From Hellea sp. (GTDB taxonomy: Bacteria > Pseudomonadota > Alphaproteobacteria > Caulobacterales > Maricaulaceae): 6,751 nt of DNA. The stretch is from NCBI GenBank assembly GCA_020628635.1, contig JAHDEU010000122.1, positions 1 through 6,751 of the forward strand. The letters are read 5' to 3'. Below are positions 6,004-6,751 of this stretch, piece after piece (the first letter of the stretch is position 1; every line of letters starts with the position of its first letter). The position numbers were made by a program, and so were the translations under genes. The notes under the pieces were generated by a model. It had not been told where the DNA came from and searched no databases. It saw nothing but the letters and a program-made list of their open reading frames with translations.

Positions 6004-6030
6004 GTCGGGCTAGCGCCCGGCTTTTCTGTT
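6004..6030 (+). terminator. Intrinsic terminator of the infC transcript
   Basis: GTCGGGC-TAGC-GCCCGGC (6004-6021) forms a 7-bp stem with one G-T pair, followed at once by TTTTCTGTT (6022-6030). This is the best rho-independent terminator in the window, on the plus strand about 170 bases after the infC stop. Its T-tail overlaps the first bases of the composite palindromic repeat. Confidence 0.6.
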
Positions 6031-6182
6031 GTTGTCCCCCTCCACCACGCTTCGCGCGGTCCCCCTCCCCCTTGCGGGGGAGGAACTAGTTTTGGAAATC
6101 TGCCCTACCGAGTTCCTCCCCCGCAAGGGGGAGGTGGGCGGCAAACGCGCCAGCGTTTGAAGCTCGGAGGGGGACAACAGCA
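6027..6182. repeat. Composite palindromic intergenic repeat, two inverted units
   Basis: Two related units face each other. The outer arms (6027-6043 and 6166-6182) match at 16 of 17 positions and contain GTTGTCCCCCTCC and its complement. The inner arms (6064-6087 and 6111-6134) are a perfect 24-bp inverted repeat, and each is itself a near-palindrome (CCTCCCCC-TTGC-GGGGGAGG). Between the outer and inner arms each unit has its own different stem-loop: ACC-A-CGC-TTC-GCG-C-GGT (6044-6060) and CAAACGC-GCCA-GCGTTTG (6142-6159). The 23-base centre (6088-6110) is unpaired. Such CCTCCCCC-type palindromes are common between genes in Alphaproteobacteria, and they resemble REP or MITE-like elements. 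No transposase is present. Confidence 0.8.
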
Positions 6183-6503
6183 TCAGCCGCGCCCCGCGCG
6201 CCCTTTTTCCGCCAGGGCGAGATACATCCACGACCGGCGAGTTATACCGTCCTGCTTTTCCAACCTCTTGCCCCAAACTTACCCAACCCCGTCCCCGCCC
6301 CTCCAGCGTCTGCCATGCTGCCTCCACCAGGTCCGGACACGGGGGAGCGCGTCGGCTCCCGGTTGGGCCTGGCGGGGACACGACACGGCGAGGCTGGAAG
6401 CGGCCTTGTCCGGGCGGGACGGCGAGTTGACGCTGCGCTTCCCTGCCGCTCTCGTGGAGCCGGGCACAGGGCTGGATGCGTGATACGAGTGCGGTGGTAG
6501 GAC

Positions 6504-6539
6504 CCATCCGCATGCGCCCATCCGGACCCAGGCGGATGG
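6504..6539. repeat. 8-bp perfect inverted repeat
   Basis: CCATCCGC (6504-6511) and GCGGATGG (6532-6539) are exact reverse complements separated by 20 bases; a CGCC/GGCG pair just inside can extend the stem imperfectly. No T-tract is nearby on either strand, so it is not a terminator. Function unknown. Confidence 0.35.
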
Positions 6540-6642
6540 CGGAAGGCTGGACCCGAAAGGTGCAGTCCGAGCCCTGCCGCGCCGGGTGCGCCTATTGCAG
6601 GCCCTGGCGGTGTCCGGCCTGATCGGGTGCGAGGTTGTCTTC

Positions 6643-6712
6643 GCGCGGGCTCCCGCCTTGCGACGAAACGGTATCTCTTCTCTCTCATCCGGTCGCGGGT
6701 GGGAGCCCGCGC
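6643..6712. repeat. Long hairpin with pyrimidine-rich loop
   Basis: GCGCGGGCTCCC (6643-6654) and GGGAGCCCGCGC (6701-6712) are perfect 12-bp inverted arms. The stem continues through weaker pairs (6655-6658 with 6697-6700) to GCGAC/GTCGC (6660-6664 with 6692-6696), about 20 pairs with one bulge. The loop (6665-6691) contains TCTCTTCTCTCTC. Read on the plus strand this loop is pyrimidine-rich and could meet purine-rich ribosome binding sites, as in some alphaproteobacterial small RNAs. No promoter or T-tail is evident, so an RNA role is speculative. Confidence 0.45.
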
Positions 6713-6751
6713 CCGTGTCACTTCGGGCGACAAGCAACACAGGCCGCAGGC

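Larger units (their letters stand above)
6183..6751. other. 569-base stretch without a convincing gene
   Basis: Several overlapping open frames exist on both strands, but none has family motifs, a good ribosome binding site or a sensible composition (all are Arg/Pro/Gly-rich, as expected from chance in GC-rich DNA). Short hairpins are frequent: CGCCCT/AGGGCG (6199-6204, 6214-6219), GGGAGC/GCTCCC (6343-6360), CCATCCGC/GCGGATGG (6504-6539) and the long hairpin at 6643-6712. No tRNA T-loop, RNase P, tmRNA or SRP RNA signature was recognised. It may be structured intergenic DNA, an unrecognised RNA, or decayed coding sequence. Confidence 0.5.

Noticed and set aside
6242..6316. 24-codon minus-strand frame with GGAGG upstream (MADAGG start)
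   Set aside because: Very short, Gly-rich and lying in repetitive G-rich sequence where GGAGG is expected by chance.
5851..6483. 210-codon plus-strand frame after infC
   Set aside because: It runs through the terminator and the palindromic repeat, has no start signal, and shows no family motif; only its last 35 residues look mildly protein-like.
6010..6513. 167-codon minus-strand frame containing PTSPLRGRN and SSPARGRG
   Set aside because: These peptides are the translation of the CCTCCCCC palindromic repeat, a well-known source of spurious predicted proteins.
6476..6622. 48-codon plus-strand frame ending in a Cys-rich CRAGCAYCRPWRC
   Set aside because: The cysteine pattern is eye-catching, but the frame has only a weak AGGG upstream, high Arg/Pro content and no known relative that I recognise; chance is more likely.
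6586..6751. Plus-strand frame open at the right edge, starting at GTG with a lipobox-like LIGC
   Set aside because: The start lacks a ribosome binding site, there is no good signal-peptide charge pattern, and the rest crosses the long hairpin with poor protein composition.

Overview
The window is GC-rich chromosomal DNA from an alphaproteobacterium. The best evidence is a DUF4167 protein (a family essentially confined to Alphaproteobacteria), placed next to prmC as is usual in that class. A HisKA_2-type membrane kinase, an ABHD10-like hydrolase near infC, and CCTCCCCC/GGGGGAGG palindromic intergenic repeats fit the same group. A Caulobacter-like -35/GCTA promoter upstream of the DUF4167 gene hints at the Caulobacterales/Maricaulales side, but that is only a guess.

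Layout. Positions 1-127 hold the downstream flank of the kinase gene and no secure gene. Four genes then lie on the minus strand. In order of transcription they are an alpha/beta hydrolase (4066-3320), prmC (3320-2424, sharing one base with the hydrolase stop), a DUF4167 protein (2268-1627, with its own likely promoter) and a sensor histidine kinase (1495-128). On the plus strand, starting 14 bp from the hydrolase start, are a GT4 glycosyltransferase (4081-5220) and infC (5293-5832). infC has no ATG, GTG or TTG at the position its homology requires and almost certainly starts at ATC. The last 919 bases (5833-6751) hold no convincing gene. They contain a hairpin-rich infC 3' region ending in an intrinsic terminator, a 156-bp composite palindromic repeat (6027-6182), and a structured stretch of unknown function.

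How the genes relate. prmC (release-factor methylation) and infC (initiation factor 3) both serve translation, but they are on opposite strands with a hydrolase and a glycosyltransferase between them. prfA is not the gene upstream of prmC, and rpmI-rplT do not follow infC within 900 bases, so two common bacterial gene orders are broken here. The kinase has no response regulator in the window. I see no mobile element, CRISPR array, tRNA or rRNA, and no clearly new multi-gene system. The most interesting signals are regulatory: the ATC start of infC, a palindrome between the -35 and -10 of its putative promoter, the folded infC 3' region, and the composite palindromic repeat.
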